56,718 nucleotides of DNA from Alphaproteobacteria bacterium. Its GTDB lineage: Bacteria > Pseudomonadota > Alphaproteobacteria > Paracaedibacterales > CAIOTO01. The notes below the pieces were generated by a model. It was not told the origin of the DNA. It worked only from the letters and a program-made list of their open reading frames with translations, and searched no databases. The position numbers and the translations under genes are program-made. Shown here piece after piece: positions 1 to 9,100 of the stretch (position 1 is the stretch's first letter; each line of letters starts with the position of its first letter). The stretch lies in NCBI GenBank assembly GCA_947488275.1, contig CANKZX010000005.1:1-56718 (forward strand), in the 5' to 3' direction.

Positions 1-31
1 AGAAATAACAGGGGTTAAAAAGAACAAAAAA

Positions 32-856
32 TTATGCTACATTAAGAAGGATTTTAGTTGAAAATAAGGTGGTGCAATTACCGCAAATCGCTGGTGCCAT
101 TAGCGTGCAAATTGACAGTAAGGGAGCAGGCGAAGAAAAAAGACTAACAGGGCTCTTATCATCCACAAATGCTAAAAAATATGATCTACTTGCTCTTCTT
201 TTTCCATCCCTTTGTTCGCATCTTGTCATTCTTCTATATGGAATGCCATATCCAACATGGATTAAGTTGAGCAATTTATTTTGTCGCCATGCCCTTCCCC
301 TTTTGCCGCTTTTTTCTAGGCTATGATCACTTATATCGTTGTCTAGAATTGAACTAAATTCTTGCCCATTTTCATTCATCACATCAGATTTTATTGAATC
401 ATAGCAGGGTTCAATCCCACTTAAGTCAATAACAGGCTCTTTTAGATGAAGCATCATAATATCAAAAGAAATGTCTAGACCGTCAGCGTTTAAATAGTTA
501 GGGGTTGCTTTAAACTGAGAGTGCATTTCCCATCTATCGATATCATAAAATGTAAAAACACCTTCTTGTAATTCAAATCCCACTTGATAAGTGCGATTTT
601 GTCCCCCATAAAAATTGTGTCCTGCTGATAAACATATTTGATCGCCTAAATAGGTTACGGACGCCCCTCCTATTCTTTTACCATTTTCATAAATACAGAG
701 CCTCCCTATGTTTCTATAAATATCTTTAGAGTAAGCTAGCCCAATCATCGCCTTATCTATCTCTTCATCCGTAGCTGCATACACAAAGTGCATTAAAATA
801 AAATAGAGAATACTTATTGCAAATCTTGAGTATCTTGAAAAAAATAAATAATTCAT
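32..856 (-). CDS. Secreted trypsin-like (S1 fold) protein, probably inactive
   Basis: 274 aa with an N-terminal hydrophobic signal segment (about residues 12-28, ending near VYAA). The histidine motif of chymotrypsin-like proteases is visible as LSAGHNF (H80) and an aspartate motif as DISFDIMMLHL (D132). A VGYG segment at about 201-204 matches the strand that normally precedes the serine loop. Where GDSGGP should be, the protein reads CGNCTTLF (258-265), so the serine is missing and a cysteine sits near its place. The chain then stops almost at once, with no final beta-strands. The likeliest reading is a decayed or truncated secreted protease; a cysteine-nucleophile variant is less likely. 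No strong ribosome site is seen before the ATG. Confidence 0.55.
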   Translation of the reverse strand: MNYLFFSRYSRFAISILYFILMHFVYAATDEEIDKAMIGLAYSKDIYRNIGRLCIYENGKRIGGASVTYLGDQICLSAGHNFYGGQNRTYQVGFELQEGVFTFYDIDRWEMHSQFKATPNYLNADGLDISFDIMMLHLKEPVIDLSGIEPCYDSIKSDVMNENGQEFSSILDNDISDHSLEKSGKRGRAWRQNKLLNLIHVGYGIPYRRMTRCEQRDGKRRASRSYFLAFVDDKSPVSLFSSPAPLLSICTLMAPAICGNCTTLFSTKILLNVA

Positions 857-955
857 ATAATTTTTTGCTTGTCAAAAGATTTTATAGTACTATAATTTCA
901 TCATTATTAAAATATTTTGTCAATGAAGTATTTTTAATTTTATTAATGTTTTACG

Positions 956-983
956 AAAAAAAAGGCACCTACCGGTACCTTTT
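956..983 (-). terminator. Rho-independent terminator
   Basis: Read on the minus strand, AAAAGGTACC pairs with GGTGCCTTTT (10 bp with one G-U pair) around a GGTA loop, followed by a run of T. It lies just downstream of the stop of the small secreted gene at 1009-1473. Confidence 0.75.
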
Positions 984-1008
984 AGTCATTTATAATTTAT
1001 TTTTTTAA

Positions 1009-1473
1009 TTAGCCAAATGTGTAAATAGCAGTAAGAGCGAGACTACTCAAACCAGCAGCCACATAAATAATAGCTTCAGGCTCTCCATTTAATAACCTCT
1101 CAAGTAATGAAAGTGGTGAGCATGGATTTAACACTTCACCTAATTCGCCTATTCGTACATTACCATTAGGAAAGACTACTCGGGCAGGTAATCTATTTTG
1201 GCTTTCTAGATCTATATTCTCATCAACTTGAACAAATACTCTTGCACCTTCTATGGGTTTAAAGTTCGCCTCAGTCTCTTGCTGTATACGTTGATTGTTA
1301 ACAAAAACTTTAATAAGACTCTTGATTCCTGTTATTCCTGCATTAAACATTTCACTTGCATTTGGTTGCATATCCCCTCCCGCTATACCTTCTGTGCTGA
1401 GTAAACGGGTGCAAAAAATTCCTAGACACATCATTTTGCAAATGAAAGATCTTTTTTTGTAGTACTTAGTCAT
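1009..1473 (-). CDS. Small secreted protein of unknown function
   Basis: 154 aa. The start is well supported by AGGAGA a few bases upstream. The N-terminus is basic (KKRS) followed by a hydrophobic stretch typical of a signal peptide. The middle is polar, and the C-terminus ends in a hydrophobic stretch (about 136-153, IIYVAAGLSSLALTAIY) that could be a membrane anchor. No family is recognised. A perfect 11-bp inverted repeat lies about 35 bp upstream and a strong terminator follows, so it is probably a single-gene transcript. Confidence 0.6.
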   Translation of the reverse strand: MTKYYKKRSFICKMMCLGIFCTRLLSTEGIAGGDMQPNASEMFNAGITGIKSLIKVFVNNQRIQQETEANFKPIEGARVFVQVDENIDLESQNRLPARVVFPNGNVRIGELGEVLNPCSPLSLLERLLNGEPEAIIYVAAGLSSLALTAIYTFG

Positions 1474-1505
1474 GGTAGTATCTCCTTGATACGGTTATCG
1501 TTCAT

Positions 1506-1532
1506 GATTAAGAAAACCCACTTTTCTTAATC
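1506..1532. promoter_or_regulatory. Perfect 11-bp inverted repeat upstream of the small secreted gene
   Basis: GATTAAGAAAA and TTTTCTTAATC are perfect reverse complements around a 5-base loop (CCCAC). There is no T-run on the plus side, so it is not a classical terminator. Its place in the leader or promoter region of the minus-strand gene at 1009-1473 suggests an operator or 5' hairpin. Confidence 0.4.
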
Positions 1533-1952
1533 GGGTTATAAAAAGGCCTACATGGTCTTTTTATTTCTTTCACTACACAAAAGCTGTGCAATCGTTTTTT
1601 ACTTTTTGGTTAAAAATAGATATGTGCATTGTGCAGAAATACTTTTTTTACGTGTCATGTATGATCCATCTTTTAATGAAGAATATTCATGCCCAGCGAT
1701 CATGAGTGATAAAAAGAGCAGGGCTGAAAATGTTGATTTTTTAAAGTCAAATCCCGCATTATGCGTACATATACATATTTTCATGATTTTAAACCGTTGT
1801 TTTTACTTACATATGCAATGTACATATACGCAAATATGTTGTCAATATCTTTTTTTACTATTTTTTGAAAAATTTTATGATTTGACGCGAGTGAACATAA
1901 AGTTCATTCAATAATAAGTATTGATTTGTTTTTTTGCGTCTTTGCATCTCTA
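1533..1952. other. AT-rich intergenic region with ACATAT motifs
   Basis: No convincing gene is seen here. Open frames exist on both strands (about 120 and 61 codons), but they overlap each other, have low-complexity Phe/Tyr/Cys-rich translations and lack ribosome sites. Around 1760-1835 there are several TACATATA-like words, including TACAT-N5-ATGTA at 1808-1822. These could be binding sites or simply AT-rich sequence. Confidence 0.4.
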
Positions 1953-2153
1953 TACCCACCACCGAGATTTTTAGCCATTCTGCCGTCATAGTGAACCTGC
2001 AAAGCAGGTGTGGCTATTCAGAAAAACAAACATTTTCCACCTAACAGGCATTTCTGACACAACAGCCCTGGATCACCACAAAAGCCTTCGGCTTTTTCGT
2101 GATGACGAGGGATGATAAAATTATCTTCTGCTGAAAATCATCGGTGCTGAGTA
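1953..2153. repeat. Palindromic MITE-like element, type B, copy 1
   Basis: About 201 bp. The ends are inverted repeats (left TACCCACCACCGAGA; right reads inward as TACTCAGCACCGATGA) flanked by TA on both sides (1951-1952 and 2154-2155), as for IS630/Tc1-type insertion. The interior has two hairpins: one with tip ACCTGC/GCAGGT and one with tip AAAGCC/GGCTTT between CACCAC and GTGATG. No coding capacity is seen. The same hairpin core recurs near 13.5, 23.5, 26.1, 39.0 and 46.2 kb. Confidence 0.8.
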
Positions 2154-2232
2154 TATTTTCATCGATAAATGAAAAAAAATGTTATTTGCGCATTGTATAT
2201 AAAAAGTCTTTGATGTATATAATGACGTATGA

Positions 2233-2724
2233 ATGATAAACGATGACGTAAAAATGTACGTATCCTTAACACAAAACCTTAAACATAAATTGGAAGAGCA
2301 GTCGCTCTCGATTAGTGAGTTTGAGCGTGTCGCGGGGCTTAGGCGTAGTGCTGTTTATAATATTTTAAATGGACGTTCTAAAAATCCTAGCATGGCTCTT
2401 ATTCAGGCGTGTGCCGAGGCACTTGGTTGTAGTGTGGCTGAATTACTTGGTGAATCAACCCCAAAATTGTCTGTGATTGAAAATAATAGTATGCAATTTC
2501 ATCTTCAAAAAGATGAAAGGAGAGAGCAGTTTATGAAAAAAGATTGGGATTTAGATTATTATATGAAATGTGTGACGCTTATTCAGGAACTGAAAAAAGA
2601 TAAATCTCTATCAAAAGAACGCTTTGATAGCATTACTGAAGAACTTTATTATTACTCACATCGTGATAATTTGCCTGAACCTGATCGTCGTTATGCGATG
2701 CGTTTACTTGAAATGATCAAATAG
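2233..2724 (+). CDS. XRE/Cro-CI family helix-turn-helix regulator
   Basis: 163 aa. Residues about 13-68 form a Cro/CI-type HTH (SISEFERVAGL, then RSAVYNILNGRSKNPS, then ALIQACAEALG). The C-terminal 85 residues are polar and helical, with no recognised ligand or peptidase domain. An alternative start is the ATG 21 bases downstream (MKMYVSL). TATAAT at 2218-2223 lies about 10 bp before the first ATG, so the transcript may have almost no leader. It is the first gene of a co-directional block; the next gene begins 8 bp after its stop, so it probably controls the sensor/TPR genes behind it. Confidence 0.75.
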   Translation: MINDDVKMYVSLTQNLKHKLEEQSLSISEFERVAGLRRSAVYNILNGRSKNPSMALIQACAEALGCSVAELLGESTPKLSVIENNSMQFHLQKDERREQFMKKDWDLDYYMKCVTLIQELKKDKSLSKERFDSITEELYYYSHRDNLPEPDRRYAMRLLEMIK

Positions 2725-2732
2725 AGTATAAG

Positions 2733-4436
2733 ATGATGACCCAATACTACGCTGAGAAATATCATAATCGGTTTAATAGTCAGCGTGGTTTTAAGCGTTT
2801 TTCAAGTATTTGTTTGCTCTCGTTTGTTCTTGTTATTTCATTTTTGTCATTTTTCCAATATGTTACTTATGTTGATACGATCAATAGTCAGTTACGTGAA
2901 AATGTGGATCATATTGAGCGTTTTGTGCAACAGGACTTGTTGTATGCACAAGATATGTTGATGCAATTTGGCAAAAAGATTGAAAGTTTAAAAAAACCAA
3001 TTCTTAGTGATATTGCGCAAATTATTGGCTCCCGTGCGCATGAGCATCGTTTTCAGTGGCTTAATTTTGGATGGCTCGATGAACATAATATAACGCTTTA
3101 CGATCAATTGAATAATATAACAAATGAAAATCAATTTGATGCGACCTCTCGGTATTATGTTCAGTTGTGTCGTAAACAGCCTGGGACGGTGCATATAACA
3201 AGCACTGTGAATGCTTCTGCTATTGGTGTGCCTGTTATTCCTGGTGCGTATGGTGTGGTTAACCCTGCAAATGGTGCTTATATTGGTACGGTATGGTTTA
3301 CGATTCGTGTTGACGAACTTACGGAGAGAATACGGCATCATTTACACGCTAAAGATATAAAATATGTTATTCTTGATGAACAGCGTAAGCTTATCCTCTC
3401 GTCAGATAAATTATTTAATGGGTTTCATGATTTTGATAGTACTTTTTTTCGTGATGAAATTTCGAATGAAGTGCTTCTGACAAACTATAGCGATCATTTA
3501 AGTAAACCGATTCAATTGGATCAGATCACGTTTAAATATTATAAAAAAATTGAAGGTGCTCCTTACTATATTGTTGTAGGTTTTGATCGGGCAACGTCAC
3601 TCACGATTTTACTAATGACATTTTTACCCGTTCTTCTTTTGCTGTGTTCAACGCTTGTAACGGGGTTAATTTTTTATTTGATTGTAAAATATCATTTTTT
3701 TACGCATGCCGCACAATCACTTACAATACATGCATCGTTACATCATCAAATGACCGTACGTTACCAGAAATTGTATCATAATATAGGAAAAGAAATTGAT
3801 GCTATTGTTGCTTTGGCTTTGAATAAATCACCGTCATATACGTCACACTATCCAATACTTGAGGATAATTTTGCCTATAATTTTTCAAATATGCACACGG
3901 TTACAACACTTGTTTACCCCGATGAAATGATTCAGGAAATTATTGATTTACTGTGGTTTGAAAGCACTAAATTAAAGGTTAAAATACGTACGAAAGGGAC
4001 TAAAATGCTTACTCCTATTTTGACGGATAAGCTGATGTGTCAAATTATTCTAGCTAATATTATTTGGATTGCCTTGAATGCAAATTTGCAAGCAAAAAAA
4101 ATCGTTATTACCGCACGGCAAAGTCATATTCTTGATAAGTCATTTCTTATTTTTAATATTCATTTTAAATCGTATGGTGGGTTGACACAGGAAGATATTT
4201 TATTTGATGACTGTTATAAAGACCTTGATTCTCTGTCTTATCTAAAATTACCATTTATCGAATTGCAAGCACTTATCTTAAAATGTGATGGTTCCTTTTA
4301 TATTGACCCAGGTGAGGCGATTATTTTCCGTCTTCCCTATCAGCAAAACACACTTTCCCAACCAGTATTGAAGAAGGAGGATAGTAAAGGATCGCAACAC
4401 GGGAATGTGGTGCCATTTCCGATAAATAGTAAATAA
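2733..4436 (+). CDS. Membrane sensor with periplasmic Cache-like domain and degenerate kinase-like tail (copy 1)
   Basis: 567 aa. TM1 is at about 23-46 and TM2 at about 289-317, enclosing about 240 periplasmic residues with the layout of a double-Cache sensor. The C-terminal part resembles a worn histidine kinase: a helical region at about 325-370 with no clear HExxN/HE phospho-acceptor box, then a segment near 435-455 (QIILANIIWIALNAN) where the N-box of the ATPase would be, but without the G-boxes. It is therefore likely a signal-binding pseudokinase. The next gene is a paralogue with the same layout; both share the YYKK..YIVVG motif before TM2. Function beyond sensing is unknown. Confidence 0.6.
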   Translation: MMTQYYAEKYHNRFNSQRGFKRFSSICLLSFVLVISFLSFFQYVTYVDTINSQLRENVDHIERFVQQDLLYAQDMLMQFGKKIESLKKPILSDIAQIIGSRAHEHRFQWLNFGWLDEHNITLYDQLNNITNENQFDATSRYYVQLCRKQPGTVHITSTVNASAIGVPVIPGAYGVVNPANGAYIGTVWFTIRVDELTERIRHHLHAKDIKYVILDEQRKLILSSDKLFNGFHDFDSTFFRDEISNEVLLTNYSDHLSKPIQLDQITFKYYKKIEGAPYYIVVGFDRATSLTILLMTFLPVLLLLCSTLVTGLIFYLIVKYHFFTHAAQSLTIHASLHHQMTVRYQKLYHNIGKEIDAIVALALNKSPSYTSHYPILEDNFAYNFSNMHTVTTLVYPDEMIQEIIDLLWFESTKLKVKIRTKGTKMLTPILTDKLMCQIILANIIWIALNANLQAKKIVITARQSHILDKSFLIFNIHFKSYGGLTQEDILFDDCYKDLDSLSYLKLPFIELQALILKCDGSFYIDPGEAIIFRLPYQQNTLSQPVLKKEDSKGSQHGNVVPFPINSK

Positions 4437-4449
4437 GAGTAGGGAAGAT

Positions 4450-6033
4450 GTGATGTTTCAAAAAATAAAGAGTTATAAAAGTTTTTTCATCGTTTATAGC
4501 TTATGTATTATTATCATTATATCATTATGTGTGAGTGCTTTTTATTTCTATTCTTCTTATAAAAAAGATCTTGCTAAAAGTATTGAAAAAAATACGAATA
4601 TGATTAGTAATTATCTACAAGATATCTTTGAACATTCTGAAAATTGGTCATTAAATATGATTGATCGTATTCGAGATAATCCTGATCATACGAAGAAAAT
4701 CATTGATAATATTGAATATCATAGTCTTTATAATATTCATTATGATTTATTTTTTGCATCGTCGAATAATAATATTTTTTATGTATCTGGTTTTATGGAT
4801 CGATCTTATGATCTAAAAAATGAAACATACATTAAAGATTTTTTACATGATATTGATAAATTTACTATTTTCGCTGCTCCTTCTGTTGGGAGCAACACAT
4901 TACGCGAAATAAATTGCGTGACACCCGTGACGGATAAGAATGGAAAAAGAATAGGTATCTTTGGTATTGGTTTAAATGTTTTTAACATCGTACAACGTCT
5001 TGAGGATCTTATTTTTGATAACCGCATTAATTACATTTTAATTGATACCAATTTTCGCATTGTTCTTTTTTCGCCTGATTGCGCCATTGGGCATGATAGT
5101 TCGTATTTTAGAGATCATTTTCTTGGAAAGGAGCAGTCTTTATTTACAAGTCATCAAGGTGAGTTTGTAAACCCAATTTTAATTAAAGGAACGCTTTTTA
5201 CCCATTATAAGCGTATTAAAAATTATCCGCTTTATATTGTTGTGGGCAGTAATAAATTAATTACAAATGAACAATTTGAAATTATGATTCTTCCACGTGT
5301 GATTGAAATGTTTATACTCAGTGTGCTTGTTATTCTTTTTATGTATTTGTTTAGGCAACGTTTTCTTGCTATTGCTTCAACGGCTGAGAATGCACGAGAG
5401 CTTTTTGTTAAAACACTGAAGATGCAAATGCAAACGATTCTCGATACATTGCATAGTGATTGTTTAACATTGCAGAATGCAATCGCATCTGACAATGCAG
5501 CTCCGTCCATTTTAATACCAACAGTTGATTCCATTTTAAAGTCGGCAAAAGCGCTTGAAACATTAAGCACAGAGCAAGACCGTCCAATCCTACTTGATGT
5601 TAATGAGATTGTGCGATCCTGTAAATTGATTGTAGAGCATTCGGCCTTTCTTAACAAAGTATCGATTAAAACACATTTTAGTCCATCGATTCCTCTTATT
5701 TTAACGAAAGAAATTATCCTTAAACAAGCACTTGTTGGTATGTTATCGATTGCGATACGCTTTTTCAATAATAGTGGTCATATAAAAATTGTAACAGAAC
5801 GTTCTCAGCATGATGCGATTAGTATACAGATGCATTGTGATGGCATGATGGATTTTGATCGCATTGAACATTTTGAACGTCATTTGAAATCAACAAGCGC
5901 TATTTATGTTGATGATCTTAAATTTAGTCTTAAAGTTATTCGTCGGCTTATTGAATCAATTTCAGGACAAATTATTTTTCATAAGAGTGAAGATCATACA
6001 CATAAAATAATAGAAATACTTATTCCATTTTGA
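4450..6033 (+). CDS. Membrane sensor with periplasmic Cache-like domain and degenerate kinase-like tail (copy 2)
   Basis: 527 aa from a GTG, or 526 from the adjoining ATG at 4453, which is better spaced from AGGGA at 4441-4445. TM1 is about residues 11-35 and TM2 about 279-301. The periplasmic part has dCache features (ETYIKDFL, PVTDKNGKRIGIFGIGL) and the same pre-TM2 motif as copy 1 (HYKRIKNYPLYIVVG). The C-terminal half aligns loosely with DHp and HATPase regions (LKQALVGMLSIAIRFFNNSG as a relic N-box) but lacks a clear DxGxG box. It looks like a tandem duplicate of the previous gene, diverged in sequence but not in layout. Confidence 0.6.
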   Translation: MMFQKIKSYKSFFIVYSLCIIIIISLCVSAFYFYSSYKKDLAKSIEKNTNMISNYLQDIFEHSENWSLNMIDRIRDNPDHTKKIIDNIEYHSLYNIHYDLFFASSNNNIFYVSGFMDRSYDLKNETYIKDFLHDIDKFTIFAAPSVGSNTLREINCVTPVTDKNGKRIGIFGIGLNVFNIVQRLEDLIFDNRINYILIDTNFRIVLFSPDCAIGHDSSYFRDHFLGKEQSLFTSHQGEFVNPILIKGTLFTHYKRIKNYPLYIVVGSNKLITNEQFEIMILPRVIEMFILSVLVILFMYLFRQRFLAIASTAENARELFVKTLKMQMQTILDTLHSDCLTLQNAIASDNAAPSILIPTVDSILKSAKALETLSTEQDRPILLDVNEIVRSCKLIVEHSAFLNKVSIKTHFSPSIPLILTKEIILKQALVGMLSIAIRFFNNSGHIKIVTERSQHDAISIQMHCDGMMDFDRIEHFERHLKSTSAIYVDDLKFSLKVIRRLIESISGQIIFHKSEDHTHKIIEILIPF

Positions 6034-6139
6034 GCACAGTACAAATGTATGATTTGCATTGAATTTAAGATCAACATTCGCATTTATTTTCATTTTTAAA
6101 TAATTTATTGTAATTCATATTTACGTACATTCTTATACG

Positions 6140-6155
6140 TGTACACATGTGTACA
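6140..6155. promoter_or_regulatory. Perfect 16-bp palindrome (candidate operator)
   Basis: TGTACACATGTGTACA is its own reverse complement. It lies in the 153-bp gap between the second sensor and the first TPR gene, about 31 bp before the TPR start. It is a plausible dimer site, perhaps for the XRE regulator at 2233. No matching copy was found upstream of that regulator. Confidence 0.45.
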
Positions 6156-6186
6156 GGTATTATTTATATAAATGGAATCAATTTAA

Positions 6187-9100
6187 ATGGACGTCATGCG
6201 TATGATGTTGAAACACAACGTGTTAATCGTTTCAATTGTAACAGTGATTGTTGCTTTGATGGGGTTGGCGTATGTTAATAGAATTAAATTTATTGATAAA
6301 ATAAAAAGAATAAATAGATATTTTGCATTAATTTTCGTTTCTATTTTTGCACTTTTGTTGTTGTATTATTGTTTCTCACATGATTTTTTTATCGTTAAAA
6401 ATGAGAATAGCGATTCATATGCCATAAACAGTGATGGTGTTCATTTTAATGATAATCTAAAAAATGCAAATGCAATCTATACAGGTTCGTTTGAACATGT
6501 TTATACCGTTTTGCCGCCCATTAATCAAAATTCAATTAAAACAGATAAAATAAAACAATACTATGATAATGGAATAAAATGTGGTATCCGCGAGCACTAT
6601 GATCGTGCGCTCACCTATTACAAAGATGCACTGGATCTTCTTGATGCTCAGCAAGAACCTAATTTTTATGCGCATATCTTAATGCATATTGCGACGGTAA
6701 ATAGTTTTCTTGGTCATTTTGAAGAAAGTAAAAAGTGTTATGAGAATGCGCTTAAAATTGTTAAACGAACGGGTTATCGTTGTGGTGAAGCAGCTGCTTA
6801 TCAAGGTTTGAGTAAGCTTGATAGTTATCTTGGTAATTTTGATCGCGCTTTAGCCTATCTGGAACAGGCTCGAATCATTCATAAATCACTTCAAAATATC
6901 GTGATGTTGGCGGATGTCTCTCGATTGATGGGCGATATTAAACATCAAATGGGTTATTTTAAAGAAGCGCTTCATCTTTATGAGTATGCACGTGATATTT
7001 ACGTTGGATTTAATGATTTATATGGTGAAGCGAAGGTTATGCATCAACTCGGTGATATTGATGTTAATTTTGGCAATAAAAGGAAAGGACGACAACATTA
7101 TATGCGCTCACTCGCTATTTTTAAACAAATAGGGAGTATTGAGGGAGAAGCCAAAGTTTTGTTGGCTCTGGGTCGTATTGAAAACGATATGAATCATTTC
7201 GATCAATCATCGCTTATTTTTCAGCAAGCGCGTGTATTATTTAGTAAAATCAAAAATGCGCGAGGTACGGGAAAATTACTGTTGGGTGAAGCGTTTTTAA
7301 ATATCAATTTGGGAAATGTGGATAAGGCAAGGGCTCTTTTCTTGGAAGCAATTGCTAATTTTCAACGCATTAATAGTAAGTATGCGGAAGGAAAAACGCA
7401 TTTTTATCTTGCTAATTTTGAAGCATTTCTTGGAAATGCTGAACGTGCACACATTCATTACGAAAAGTGCCTTGATTTGATACAGCATATTTCATGTCCA
7501 TTTATGTTGAGCCAAGTTTATCGAGAAATGGCAAATCTTAAAAGAGAAATAGGAGAGAATAAAGATGCGCGTGATTTATATGCACAAAGTGTTTTATATG
7601 CAAAAAAAACCGATGATCCAACGTTATTAAGCCATGCATATGCTGGATTGGCAACTGCAGAGATTTATACAAATTCCTATGATTCAGCAGGTATTCATTT
7701 TCAAGAGGCGTTGACGCTTGTCGGTGAAAATAATCTCTTGAAGGGCGATATTCTTTTTGGTCTTGGTCATACAAAACATTTATTAGGTGAAAATGAAGAA
7801 GCGCTGAAATATCTTTTTCGTGCGCTTAAAGAGTATGAGAGTGTGGGGAATATCTATGGAAAAGCAAAATTTTTTTATATAAAGGCTTTGATTGATTTTC
7901 ATCGCGATAATTATGATGAAGCCTATAGCAATATTAATATTGCTCTCTCTCTTTTTAAACAGTGTCATCATACGATTTATGTTGCAAAATGTTATTATGA
8001 GCGGGGACGTATCCATTTTATTCGTGGAAAGAATGATCTTGCCCGTGCCGATTGCCAAGAATCTTTTCAGCAGGCAAGTGAAGCACATCAACCATGGGTA
8101 AAAGCGTGCATTTTAAATTTACAAGGACATATTTGTTTATATGAAGGTGATACCAAAGCCGCACTTCATTATTGCACGGAATCGTACATGTTGTTTGCGA
8201 ATCTTGTTGAACGTACAGAAGAAATAAGTGCTCTTAATAATGTTGGGCTTATTTATTTATACACAGGTGCGTTTAAACAATCAGAGCAGGCGTTTGATAA
8301 AGCACTTGAATTATGTAAACACATTTCGTTCCCGTATGGTCTATGCCGAACGTATATTAATATGGGAATGCTCCATCTTAAATTAGCACATTTTAAGACA
8401 TCTCTCGATTTTTTTACAAAGGCACTTCATATTGCACAAAAAATTGAGAGTAAGGGTATGGAAGCCGAGGCGCGTTTAGGTCTTGGGATGCTGAAAGAAA
8501 TCAATGCAGAATCAAAAGAAGCACGCGCTTTATTACAACTTGCTTTTAATCAGGCAAAGGAAAGTGGTGAATATGTGCTTGAGGGACGTATCTTAAATCA
8601 GCTTGCACTTAATCTGATTCACGTTGGTAGTTTTGTACAAGCCCAAAGGAGTGCTGAGCAAGCTATGCATTTGTTTGAGACGTGCAAATGTGTTTTTGAA
8701 CTGAGTGTAACAAAGCGTCTTCTTTCTAAGATTCAATGGCGAAACCGCCAATATTTAGATGCGTTGACACTGACACAACAAGCGCTGCAAATTGCACAAA
8801 AATGTAATAACCCAAGTGAAATGGCAAAGAATTACATTGATTTGGGGTATAATTTTCTTAAGCATGAGAAAATGAAGGATGCATTAACATATTTCAAGCT
8901 TGGTTTTGATCTTGCGGCAGATGTAAATGATCAATTATATTCTGCGGACGCCTTAAAGGCGCAAGCATTATATTATACATCACAAAATCAGTATGCGTTG
9001 GCGCATCAACACTATCAAAAAGCCTTTAAAATATATGAACATGTCGTTTATCCTTCTAAAATAATTAATACGAAACGAAAGCATGCGCGGGTTTTTGTCA

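Noticed and set aside
1552-1914. Open frame of 120 codons on the plus strand, and a 61-codon frame opposite it
   Set aside because: Both translations are rich in Phe, Tyr, Cys and Leu with no domain-like pattern, they overlap each other, and neither has a ribosome site. Treated as AT-rich intergenic DNA.
1953-2153. Possible CRISPR or tandem array suggested by repeated hairpins
   Set aside because: The repeats are dispersed single elements with inverted ends and TA duplications, not regularly spaced repeats with unique spacers; no cas gene is present.
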